This document shows, in pieces, positions 1 through 6,189 of a stretch of 15,473 nt of DNA (positions are counted from its first letter, which is position 1; each line of letters starts with the position of its first letter). The DNA comes from Acidimicrobiales bacterium (GTDB lineage: Bacteria; Actinomycetota; Acidimicrobiia; Acidimicrobiales; Aldehydirespiratoraceae): assembly GCA_021604885.1 (NCBI GenBank), contig BQJV01000026.1, positions 1 through 15,473 of the forward strand. The letters run 5' to 3'. The notes beneath the pieces were generated by a model that was not told where the DNA came from, ran no database searches, and was given only the letters and a program-made list of their open reading frames with translations. Made by a program: the position numbers and the translations under genes.

Positions 1-1
1 C

Positions 2-622
2 GACGCCATCCTCGAGATGGAGGGTTTCAAGGAGAAGTCCGTCGACAATCTCCGCGGCGCGATCGAGGCGTCCAAGGAGAAGCCGCTCGGCAATGTGCTG
101 TTCGGTTTGCGGATTCCCGAGATCGGGCAGGTGAACGCCCAGACGCTCGCCTCGGCATTCGGCACGATCGACCGGATCATGGGTGCGTCGATCGAGGAGA
201 TCGCCGCCGTCGACGGTTTCGGCACGGTCATCGCCGAGGCGGTCCATGCCTGGTTCGCCCAGGACGCGGCGCGCGATCTCGTCGACAGGCTCGAGGCCGC
301 AGGCCTCACCCTCGAGGCCGCGCAGGTCGACGACTCGCTCGAGAAGACGCTCGACGGTCAAGCCGTCGTGGTCAGCGGCACGCTCGACGGCTTCACCCGC
401 GACGGGGCGAAGGAGGCGGTCCTCGCCCGGGGCGGCAAGTCGCCGGGCAGTGTCTCGAAGAAGACCCTCGCCCTCGTGATCGGCGCCGAACCCGGCGCGT
501 CCAAGGTGACCAAGGCCGAGGAAGCCGGCGTGCCGGTGATCGACGAGACGGCGTTCATCACCCTGCTCGAGACCGGGCAGTTGCCCGAGGAGTTCCGTTC
601 GGACGAAGGAGACGACGAATGA
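2..622 (+). CDS. ligA: NAD-dependent DNA ligase LigA, C-terminal part (5' end outside window)
   Basis: LigA seals nicks in duplex DNA during replication and repair, using NAD+ as the adenylate donor. Only the last 206 residues are here; the reading frame is open to the left edge, so the adenylation, OB-fold and zinc-finger parts lie outside. The visible part begins in the helix-hairpin-helix domain: an LEMEGFKEKS stretch, then FGLRIPEIG, matching the 'GIRxVG' region of LigA, and a second hairpin around AAVDGFGTVIAEA. The C-terminal BRCT domain spans roughly the last 90 residues, with VVVSGTLDGFTRDGAKEAV, GGKSPGSVSKKT and a terminal FITLLETGQLP. The C-terminus looks complete. The stop codon overlaps the start of the next gene (ATGA, 619-622), suggesting translational coupling. 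In many actinobacteria ligA lies close to gatCAB, as it does here 5 kb downstream, which supports the identification. Confidence 0.96.
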   Translation, partial: DAILEMEGFKEKSVDNLRGAIEASKEKPLGNVLFGLRIPEIGQVNAQTLASAFGTIDRIMGASIEEIAAVDGFGTVIAEAVHAWFAQDAARDLVDRLEAAGLTLEAAQVDDSLEKTLDGQAVVVSGTLDGFTRDGAKEAVLARGGKSPGSVSKKTLALVIGAEPGASKVTKAEEAGVPVIDETAFITLLETGQLPEEFRSDEGDDE

Positions 623-1014
623 CCTACACCACCTCCGTCAAGGAGTTCAGCGATGCGTGCAACGACGGCAACAATCCCAGGACGCCGCAGCTGATGGACA
701 CGACGGCGGTCGAGTTCATCGCCGAGATGGTGAACGACGAGCTCGACGAGCTGCGTGAAGCGACCGACCATGCGGAGCAGGCCGACGCGCTCGTGGACGC
801 GATCTACTACATCTGCGACACCGCGGTCCGCCACGGTCTCAACCTCGACCGGGTGTTCGACATCGTCCACGGCGCCAACATGCAGAAGGTCGTCGACGGT
901 CGGGTGATCCGCCGCGACGACGGCAAGATCCTGAAGCCGGAGGGCTGGCAGGATCCGGGCCCGCTCCTGCTCGACGAGATGGCCCGCCAGACACGCGACG
1001 GAAGCTGGAGCTGA
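619..1014 (+). CDS. MazG-like / PRA-PH-type all-alpha nucleotide pyrophosphohydrolase
   Basis: A 131-residue protein of the all-alpha NTP pyrophosphatase superfamily (phosphoribosyl-ATP pyrophosphohydrolase-like; it resembles the Deinococcus DR2231 type). These enzymes hydrolyse nucleoside triphosphates to monophosphate and pyrophosphate, often as house-cleaning of the nucleotide pool. Visible signs are an acidic helix with E41 and E44 (NDELDELREA), a second acidic helix with D56 and D60 (ADALVDAIYYICD), and the typical tail of this subgroup, VHGANMQK followed by DGRVIRRDDGKILKPEGW. The length fits a single-domain member. The start ATG overlaps the ligA stop and is preceded by a perfect AAGGAG at 606-611 with a 7-base spacer, so the start is well supported. 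The substrate cannot be read from the sequence: dUTP-like or damaged nucleotides are possible, and a role in histidine synthesis (HisE) is less likely because no his genes are near. Confidence 0.82.
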   Translation: MTYTTSVKEFSDACNDGNNPRTPQLMDTTAVEFIAEMVNDELDELREATDHAEQADALVDAIYYICDTAVRHGLNLDRVFDIVHGANMQKVVDGRVIRRDDGKILKPEGWQDPGPLLLDEMARQTRDGSWS

Positions 1015-1016
1015 TC

Positions 1017-2339
1017 GTGGCCGACACACCGAACACCGAGTCGGCCGACGTCGTCATCATCGGAGCGGGCGTGATCGGATGCGCGCTCGCACTCGAACTC
1101 GCCCGGCGCGGCCATACTACGGTCAACGTCGACAAGGCGGCCGCCGCCGGGAGCGGCTCCACGATCAACTCCTGCGCCATCATCCGGTTCAGCTACTCGA
1201 CCGAGGAGGGCGTGAACTTCGCGTGGGAGGGTGGCCAGTACTGGTCGAACTGGGCCGACCACATCGGCACGGACGACGAGCTCGGCCTGATCGAGTACCA
1301 CGAGTGCGGTCAGCTCGTGATGACATCCGAAACCGATCCGCGGGCCGAGCGCGTAGCGGAGCTCTGGGCGCAGCTCGACATCCCGTTCGAACGCCTCGGC
1401 CTCGACGAGCTCACCACCCGATTCCCGTGGCTCGACCACGGCATGTACGGGCCGCCGAAGCGACCCGAGGACCCCGCGTTCTGGGACGATCCGTCCGGCA
1501 CGATCACCGGCGGCGTCTACACGCCGAACGGCGGCTACGTCTCCGACCCACAGCTCTCGTGCCACAACCTCCAACGGGGGGCCGAGGCGCACGGCGGTCG
1601 GTTCCGGTTCAACAGCGAGGTCGTGTCGATCGACCGCGGCGACGGCCGGGTCACGGGCATCACGCTCGCGGGGGGTGACCGCATCGAAGCGCCGGTCGTC
1701 GTGAACGTCGCTGGTCCCCACAGCGCGGTCATCAACCAGATGGCCGGCGTCTTCGACGAGATGAACATCAAGACCGCGGCATTGCGCCACGAGGTGCACC
1801 ACGTCCCCTCGCCGCCAGGCATCGATTTCGAGGCGAGCGGCGTGGTCGTGGCCGACGACGACGTGGGCTTCTACTGCCGGCCGGAGGTCGGCAACCACGT
1901 GCTGCTCGGCAGCGTCGATGCGACGTGCGATCCGCGCGAGTTCGTGGACCCCGACGACTACGACCGCTCCATCGACGAGGAGCAATGGCACATGCAGGTG
2001 CTGCGAGCGAACCGGCGCATCAATGAGCTCGGCGTTCCCCACGAGCGCAAGGGAATCGTCGACCTCTACGACGTGAGTGACGACTGGCTGCCGATCTATG
2101 ACCGCACCGCGCTCGACGGCTTCTATGTCGCGATCGGGACGAGCGGCAACCAGTACAAGAACGCCGGGGTCGCCGGTCAGGTCATGGCGGATCTCATCGA
2201 GGCCGTCGAGGGCGGCCACGACCACGACAACGATCCGGTGGTCACGGTCGGCCGCTACACGGGCCGGGCACTCAACGTCGGGTTCTTCAGCCGCAACCGC
2301 GAGATCAATCCCGACTCGTCGATGTCCGTCCACGGCTGA
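1017..2339 (+). CDS. FAD-dependent oxidoreductase, DAO (D-amino acid/sarcosine oxidase-like) family
   Basis: A 440-residue flavoprotein. The N-terminus carries the Rossmann dinucleotide motif GAGVIG (residues 16-21), ending in an acidic residue (D39 in VNVDK) that would bind the FAD ribose. A serine- and glycine-rich loop follows (AGSGSTINSC, 44-53), as in the sarcosine, glycine and dimethylglycine oxidase/dehydrogenase group. Near the C-terminus, GFYVAIGTSGNQYKNAGVAG is the second FAD-contacting region typical of DAO enzymes. The expected chemistry is oxidation of an amine or amino acid to an imine; the substrate is unknown. No signal peptide is visible, so it is probably cytoplasmic. The start is GTG, 2 bases after the preceding stop, with GGAG at 1007-1010 and a 6-base spacer, so it probably forms an operon with ligA and the pyrophosphohydrolase. 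A gap of 46 bases follows before the next gene. The family call is firm; the substrate is not. Confidence 0.88.
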   Translation: MADTPNTESADVVIIGAGVIGCALALELARRGHTTVNVDKAAAAGSGSTINSCAIIRFSYSTEEGVNFAWEGGQYWSNWADHIGTDDELGLIEYHECGQLVMTSETDPRAERVAELWAQLDIPFERLGLDELTTRFPWLDHGMYGPPKRPEDPAFWDDPSGTITGGVYTPNGGYVSDPQLSCHNLQRGAEAHGGRFRFNSEVVSIDRGDGRVTGITLAGGDRIEAPVVVNVAGPHSAVINQMAGVFDEMNIKTAALRHEVHHVPSPPGIDFEASGVVVADDDVGFYCRPEVGNHVLLGSVDATCDPREFVDPDDYDRSIDEEQWHMQVLRANRRINELGVPHERKGIVDLYDVSDDWLPIYDRTALDGFYVAIGTSGNQYKNAGVAGQVMADLIEAVEGGHDHDNDPVVTVGRYTGRALNVGFFSRNREINPDSSMSVHG

Positions 2340-2350
2340 CCGCGCGCGAT

Positions 2351-2379
2351 TTGTCTGCGGCGCCGGGGCCCGACAACCT
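2351..2379 (+). promoter_or_regulatory. Candidate leaderless promoter of the HAD hydrolase gene
   Basis: TTGTCT (2351-2356) and CAACCT (2374-2379) are separated by exactly 17 bases, and the -10-like hexamer ends 6 bases before the ATG at 2386. No Shine-Dalgarno sequence precedes that ATG. The -10 match is weak, keeping only the conserved second A and last T, so this rests on spacing and on the same layout at four other genes in the window. Confidence 0.35.
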
Positions 2380-2385
2380 GCCGCC

Positions 2386-3030
2386 ATGATCGAAGCGGTG
2401 TGTTGGGATGTCGGCGGCGTGTTCTCGGGTCGGCCGGTCGATGCCGTTGCCGACCTCGCGGCGGAGCACTCGCTGGACCCCGATGAGGTGTTCACCGCCG
2501 TGTTCGGTCCGTATCACCTCGACGGCGACCACACCTGGCACCGCGTCGAGCGGGGCGAGATCCCGCTGAAGGAAGCCTGGGGCGCAGTCGAAGCGGCCGT
2601 CGCTGCGCTGGGCGTCGAGTTCACCCTCATGGATTTCTTCTCCCGGTTCGGCAATGACCCGGCCGACCGCACCGTCGTCACCGACACCGTCCGGACGCTC
2701 CACGGACGCGGGATCGCGCAGGCGATCATCACGAACAACGTCAAGGAGTTCTCCCAGTCCGACACCGGCGGGTGGCACAGCATCGTGCCGATGGATCTCA
2801 TGTCCGTCGTGATCGACAGCTCGGCGGTGGGGATGCGCAAGCCCGACCCGGCGATCTATCACCACACGCTCGCCGAGCTGGGTGTCGCGCCCGAGCGGGC
2901 GGTGTTCCTCGACGACATGGACGCCAACGTCGCGGCGGCCCGCGACATCGGGATGCACGGCATCGTCGTCGGTGCGGATCCCAGCGCGGCGATGGGCGAG
3001 TTGGTCGCCCTCGTCGATCAGCTCAGTTGA
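2386..3030 (+). CDS. HAD-superfamily hydrolase (HAD-IA, YihX/epoxide-hydrolase-phosphatase-like)
   Basis: A 214-residue haloacid-dehalogenase-type hydrolase, likely a small-molecule phosphatase. Motif I is CWDVGGVF with the nucleophile D8. The usual acid/base Asp two residues later is replaced by G10, as known in the 'DLGNV/DLGGV' subgroup that includes E. coli YihX. Motif II is IITNN (T116), motif III is the Lys in GMRKPDPAIY (K152), and motif IV is VFLDDMDANV (D176, D177). A helical cap lies between motifs I and II (about residues 15-95). The ATG at 2386 was chosen because motif I begins right after it; the frame stays open further upstream but reads only non-conserved, arginine- and serine-rich sequence inside the preceding gene. 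The 3' end overlaps the convergent gene on the other strand by 8 bases (3023-3030). The substrate is unknown; hexose phosphate or another phosphometabolite is plausible by family. Confidence 0.88.
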   Translation: MIEAVCWDVGGVFSGRPVDAVADLAAEHSLDPDEVFTAVFGPYHLDGDHTWHRVERGEIPLKEAWGAVEAAVAALGVEFTLMDFFSRFGNDPADRTVVTDTVRTLHGRGIAQAIITNNVKEFSQSDTGGWHSIVPMDLMSVVIDSSAVGMRKPDPAIYHHTLAELGVAPERAVFLDDMDANVAAARDIGMHGIVVGADPSAAMGELVALVDQLS

Positions 3031-3448
3031 CGGTGAAGGACCACTCCACGTCGAGCAGCTCGCCCGGGCGTTGGAGGTCTTCGAAGATGACCCGGGCACA
3101 GTTCGAGTCGGGCGAGAGCTGCGTGACGGGCTTGCCCTCGTCGGGCTGGTAGATGAAGAGGTTCAGGCCCTCGGTGTAGCGCCCGAAGTCGACGACCTCG
3201 ACAGGCGTGGTGCACCGGGCGTCGGAGGAGATGGTCATCGAGCGGACCACGTAGCCGGGTTCGAGGTCGATGCCGACGCGCTGTTGCTGGAGTACTTCGT
3301 CGCCCCGCTCGGGGATCAGCCCCTCGATTCCGGGGATTCGCAGCGCTGCGTCCGGCGGGTCCGTCCGCCCGATCAGGCCCGCCGCGACGAAGAACCCGAT
3401 GCCGGCCAGGATCATCGCCGTGAAGATGAGCTGCTGTTTGCGCTGCAC
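3023..3448 (-). CDS. Small membrane-anchored protein of unknown function
   Basis: I do not recognise this 141-residue protein as a named family. It begins with a short basic segment (VQRKQQ), then one hydrophobic helix (about residues 7-27), followed by a roughly 110-residue domain expected outside the membrane. That domain has two cysteines, C79 (SDARCTTP) and C117 (PDSNCARV), which could form a disulfide, and ends in a beta-rich stretch (VIFEDLQRP, LDVEWSFTVN). The GTG at 3448 was chosen because it puts the basic/hydrophobic signal anchor at the very N-terminus; the open frame runs much further upstream but only as the antisense of the kinase. It is divergent from the PASTA kinase gene, 84 bases apart, and its 3' end overlaps the convergent HAD gene by 8 bases. 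A surface or envelope role is inferred from topology alone. Confidence 0.66.
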   Translation of the reverse strand: MQRKQQLIFTAMILAGIGFFVAAGLIGRTDPPDAALRIPGIEGLIPERGDEVLQQQRVGIDLEPGYVVRSMTISSDARCTTPVEVVDFGRYTEGLNLFIYQPDEGKPVTQLSPDSNCARVIFEDLQRPGELLDVEWSFTVN

Positions 3449-3451
3449 GGC

Positions 3452-3482
3452 GACAATCTTCGCAGATTCCGTCGGACAATCT
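3452..3482. promoter_or_regulatory. Repeated GACAATCT motif between divergent genes (possible operator)
   Basis: GACAATCT occurs twice, at 3452-3459 and 3475-3482, a period of 23 bases (about two helical turns). Between them AGATT (3464-3468) is an inverted copy of the AATCT core, giving three half-sites in 31 bases. The cluster lies 4-34 bases upstream of the GTG of the - strand gene and about 50-80 bases upstream of the kinase start, so a protein bound here could control both. No regulator is known; chance is possible. Confidence 0.35.
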
Positions 3483-3520
3483 CGTGCCGGGGGAGCCACC
3501 GACCGTGGTCGAGCGGCTTG

Positions 3521-3526
3521 TACGTT
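3521..3526 (+). promoter_or_regulatory. Candidate -10 element of the PASTA kinase gene (leaderless layout)
   Basis: TACGTT fits the TANNNT pattern and ends 6 bases before the ATG at 3533, which has no Shine-Dalgarno sequence. Transcription would begin at or next to the start codon. No clear -35 hexamer is seen at the expected distance. Confidence 0.35.
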
Positions 3527-3532
3527 GTCGCG

Positions 3533-5389
3533 ATGGTCTCCGCGACTTCGCCTTCCTCCGACGGTTCTGTCGGACGTGTGCTCGGCGGCCGCTATCGCAT
3601 CGTCGCGCCGATCGGCGTCGGCGCCTCCGCCCAGGTGTTCCTGGCGGACGACATCACGCTGCGGCGCCGCGTCGCCGTCAAGGTGCTCCACGAGGCGCTC
3701 GCCGCGGACGACGGCTTCCTTCGCCGGTTCCGCGCCGAGGCACAGGCAGCCGCGTCGCTGAACCATCCCCACGTGCTCGGCGTGTACGACTGGGGTCACG
3801 ACGACGTGCCGTACCTGGTCAGCGAGTACCTGGGTGGTGGGTCGCTCGAGTCGATGATCCGGGCGGAGCATCGACTCACGACCTCGCAGGGGTTGCTGGT
3901 CGGGCTCGAAGCGGCCCGCGGCCTGGAATACGCCCATGGCGAGGGCCTGGTCCACCGCGACATCAAGCCGGCCAATCTGCTGTTCGGCGAGGGAGGACGG
4001 CTCCGGATCGCGGACTTCGGCCTCGCCCGAGCGCTCGCCGAGGCCGGGTGGACGGAGCCCGACGGCTCGATGGTCGGCACCGCCCGCTACGCCGCTCCCG
4101 AACAGGCTCGCGGCGAGAAGGTCGGTCCTGCCGCGGACGTCTACGCCCTGGCCCTGACGGTCAACGAGGCCGTGAGCGGTCAGCTTCCGTTCGTCGCGGA
4201 CACGGCGATCGCGACGCTGATGGCGAGGGCCGAGACGCCATTCGAGCCCCATCCCGACCTCGGTCCGCTCGGCGCCACGCTGCGCCGCGCCGGAGCGATC
4301 GACCCCGACGAGCGGCCCACCGCGTCGGAGTTCGTGCGGGGCTTCCTCGAGGCCGCCGAGGATCTTCCGCGCCCCGGGGTGCTCCCGCTCGTCGGCCCCA
4401 CCATCGACGTGTCGGCCGGTGACCACACACAACTCGTGCCCGACCCCGTCTCCACCTCGACGCCGCCGACGCCTGTGCCCGCGCTACCGGCGGAGGACGA
4501 CGACGCCGACCGGCGTTGGCCGCTGATCGTCATCGCCGTGCTGGCGATCATCGCCGGCGTTGTGGGCGCCGTCTTCGCCTTCCAGGACAATCAGACACCG
4601 ACGATGGCCGTTCCCGAGCTCGTGGGCGGCACGGCCGAGGACGCCTCGAGCGCCGCGCTCGAAGGCGGTTGGGTGCTCTCGCTCGAGGACGGACGTCAGG
4701 ACGGAAGCATCGCGGGCGAGGTGCTGCGGGTGGATCCGCCGCCGGGCACCGAGCTCGAGGAGGGTGAGATTCTCACCGTCGTGGTCTCGAAGGGCGAGGA
4801 GCTCGTGGTCGTACCCGAGTTGATCGGAGAGACCGAGGTGTCCGCCGCGGCGCTGCTGGAAAGTGTCGGCCTGTCGGTCGGTCGCGTCACCCAAGAGGAG
4901 AGCGAGACCGTCGAGAGTGGCCTTGTGACCGAGGTCCGTCTCGAGCCCGGTCAGACCGAGGTCGAACCCGGCTCGAGCGTCGACATCGTCGTGTCGGCCG
5001 GACCGTCACAGCGCCAGGTCCCCGCCGTTCCCGAATCGCTCGACCTCGAGGACGCTCGCCAGGTGCTAGCCGATCGTCGCCTGGTCGCCGAGATCGTGGA
5101 AGAACCCTCCGAGGACGTGCCCGTCGGGGCGGTCGTGGAGTTCCGCCCGGGGCCGAGTGCCTGGGTCGACGCGGACTCGGTGGTGGAGGTCGTCGTGTCC
5201 ACCGGACCCGCGCCCCGAGCGGTCCCCGAGACGGTCGGACTCACGGTCACCGAGGCGACCGATCTCCTCAAGTCCTTCGGCTTCGAGGTGCTCGGCGTCG
5301 ACGGCAACCCCGCGCTTCCCGTGTTGGGCACCAACCCGCGGGCCGGTGAGCTCCATGACTTCGGTACCGGAGTGCGGATCGTCACCTAG
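3533..5389 (+). CDS. PknB-type transmembrane Ser/Thr protein kinase with four PASTA domains
   Basis: A 618-residue receptor-like kinase. The kinase domain (about 18-272) has the glycine loop (IGVGASAQV, 27-35), the ATP-binding Lys K50 in VAVK, a candidate helix-C Glu E69, the catalytic loop HRDIKPAN with D143 and N148, DFG at D161, and GTARYAAPE ending the activation segment. A Pro/Thr-rich juxtamembrane stretch follows (about 290-325), then one membrane helix (329-350) and four extracellular PASTA repeats, about 358-423, 426-491, 496-558 and 562-618. In studied relatives (PknB, Stk1) PASTA domains bind muropeptides or lipid II and the kinase controls growth and cell-wall synthesis. Those genes usually sit with division and wall genes; here none is adjacent, so this may be an extra paralogue. 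The ATG at 3533 precedes the kinase fold by about 20 residues; longer open frame upstream runs antisense over the neighbouring gene. The stop shares CTAG with the convergent gene. Confidence 0.93.
   Translation: MVSATSPSSDGSVGRVLGGRYRIVAPIGVGASAQVFLADDITLRRRVAVKVLHEALAADDGFLRRFRAEAQAAASLNHPHVLGVYDWGHDDVPYLVSEYLGGGSLESMIRAEHRLTTSQGLLVGLEAARGLEYAHGEGLVHRDIKPANLLFGEGGRLRIADFGLARALAEAGWTEPDGSMVGTARYAAPEQARGEKVGPAADVYALALTVNEAVSGQLPFVADTAIATLMARAETPFEPHPDLGPLGATLRRAGAIDPDERPTASEFVRGFLEAAEDLPRPGVLPLVGPTIDVSAGDHTQLVPDPVSTSTPPTPVPALPAEDDDADRRWPLIVIAVLAIIAGVVGAVFAFQDNQTPTMAVPELVGGTAEDASSAALEGGWVLSLEDGRQDGSIAGEVLRVDPPPGTELEEGEILTVVVSKGEELVVVPELIGETEVSAAALLESVGLSVGRVTQEESETVESGLVTEVRLEPGQTEVEPGSSVDIVVSAGPSQRQVPAVPESLDLEDARQVLADRRLVAEIVEEPSEDVPVGAVVEFRPGPSAWVDADSVVEVVVSTGPAPRAVPETVGLTVTEATDLLKSFGFEVLGVDGNPALPVLGTNPRAGELHDFGTGVRIVT
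5386..5389. other. CTAG tetranucleotide serving as stop codon of two convergent genes
   Basis: On the + strand TAG at 5387-5389 ends the kinase gene; on the - strand TAG (complement of CTA at 5386-5388) ends the SCP2-like gene. The palindrome CTAG therefore stops both frames, leaving no room for a separate terminator between the two genes. Confidence 0.9.
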
Positions 5390-5838
5390 GCGTCGGGCTT
5401 GGCGGTGATGTCGTCGATCCGACGCACGACTTCACGGGCGAGCGACGTCGACGCCGACTCGGGATCCGGCGGGGCCGCCATGCCGGCGAGGCCGAGGATC
5501 TTCGACGAGTCTCCGGTGAGTTTCACCTGGCCGCCGACGAGGATCGTCATCAGTTGCTGGGGGTCGCGATCCACGAAGATTTGGTGCGCGACCTCGTAGG
5601 TCGTCTCGAGTGCGAAGTCGCTGTCGTCGAGATGGCCGAGCTCCAGGGTGATGGCGCCACCGCTCGTGTCGACATGGCCGACGATCGTCGATTCGTCGAA
5701 CGGGGCATCGGTGACGGTGACGTTGGCCTTGATCGGGAAGTCCGACGACGGGATCCGATCGCGGTACTCGTCACGGATCTCGGTGACGGCCTCGATCCAG
5801 GCTGGGCTCAGAAACGGATGGGGTGACACGAGGGGCAC
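5386..5838 (-). CDS. SCP2-like sterol/lipid-binding-domain protein
   Basis: A 150-residue protein that looks like an SCP-2 fold. The C-terminal half has the usual pattern: an acidic beta strand, then FALETTYEVAHQIFVD (76-90), then DPQQLMTILVGGQVKLTGD (92-110), which corresponds to the 'goal of one helix, then GKIKVxGD' signature, followed by a last helix. SCP-2 proteins bind fatty acyl groups or sterols in a hydrophobic tunnel; as stand-alone bacterial proteins their ligand is usually unknown. No signal peptide is seen, so it is likely cytoplasmic. GTG at 5838 was chosen because GGGGGG lies 5 bases upstream of it; GTG at 5829 is an alternative that would remove three residues. The gene is divergent from gatC (48 bases between starts) and convergent with the kinase gene, sharing stop-codon bases with it. 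Confidence 0.72.
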   Translation of the reverse strand: MPLVSPHPFLSPAWIEAVTEIRDEYRDRIPSSDFPIKANVTVTDAPFDESTIVGHVDTSGGAITLELGHLDDSDFALETTYEVAHQIFVDRDPQQLMTILVGGQVKLTGDSSKILGLAGMAAPPDPESASTSLAREVVRRIDDITAKPDA

Positions 5839-5872
5839 GATAACCCCCCGGGGCGTCCGGGCATCTGCTGCG

Positions 5873-5878
5873 TATCCT
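5873..5878 (+). promoter_or_regulatory. Candidate -10 element of the gatCAB operon (leaderless layout)
   Basis: TATCCT ends 8 bases before the gatC ATG at 5887. The bases between are CTCTGTCC-like and pyrimidine-rich, with no Shine-Dalgarno sequence. It lies within the 48-base divergent gap with the SCP2-like gene. No convincing -35 element is visible. Confidence 0.4.
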
Positions 5879-5886
5879 CTGTCTCC

Positions 5887-6189
5887 ATGTCTGCACGAAT
5901 CACCCGTGGCGATGTGGAGCACGTCGCCCGGTTGGCCCGCCTCGAACTCACCGACGAGGAGATCGAGCTCTTCACCGGCCAGCTCGGCGACATCCTCGAG
6001 CACGCCGCCGACATCGAGGCGCTCGACGTCGGCGACATCGCGCCGACCTCGCATCCGTTGCCGATCGTGAACGTGTTCCGCACCGACGAGGTCGTGCCGT
6101 CGCTCGACCGTGACGAGGTGCTCGGCCAGGCCCCCGTCGCCGAGTCCGGGCAGTTCCGGGTGCCGCCGGTGCTAGGGGAGGAGCCGTGA
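5887..6189 (+). CDS. gatC: Glutamyl-tRNA(Gln)/aspartyl-tRNA(Asn) amidotransferase subunit C
   Basis: GatC is the small scaffold subunit that ties GatA to GatB in the amidotransferase that converts misacylated Glu-tRNA(Gln), and in many bacteria Asp-tRNA(Asn), to the correct amidated form. The 100-residue length is normal. Family features are the N-terminal helix VEHVARLARLELTDEEIELF, the following helix ending in DILEHAADIEALD, the TSHPLPIVNVFRTDEV stretch, and the C-terminal FRVPPVLGEE that wraps around GatA in solved structures. The ATG at 5887 begins close to the first conserved helix. It lacks a Shine-Dalgarno sequence but has a -10-like hexamer just upstream. Its stop overlaps the gatA start as GTGA (6186-6189), so it leads a gatC-gatA-gatB operon. 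Confidence 0.97.
   Translation: MSARITRGDVEHVARLARLELTDEEIELFTGQLGDILEHAADIEALDVGDIAPTSHPLPIVNVFRTDEVVPSLDRDEVLGQAPVAESGQFRVPPVLGEEP

Noticed and set aside
807..2495. A 562-residue open frame on the - strand across the oxidoreductase gene
   Set aside because: It is antisense to a gene with clear FAD-binding motifs, has low-complexity Val/Asp/Arg-rich sequence and no recognisable domain; long antisense frames are expected at this GC content.
2882..3532. Longer N-terminus for the kinase reading frame, starting at 2882
   Set aside because: The extension overlaps the HAD gene and the - strand gene, shows no conserved residues, and the kinase fold begins about 20 residues after the ATG at 3533.
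3449..4432. Upstream extension of the small membrane protein frame to 469 residues
   Set aside because: The extra part is antisense to the kinase domain and would bury the signal anchor in the middle of the protein; GTG at 3448 puts the anchor at the N-terminus.
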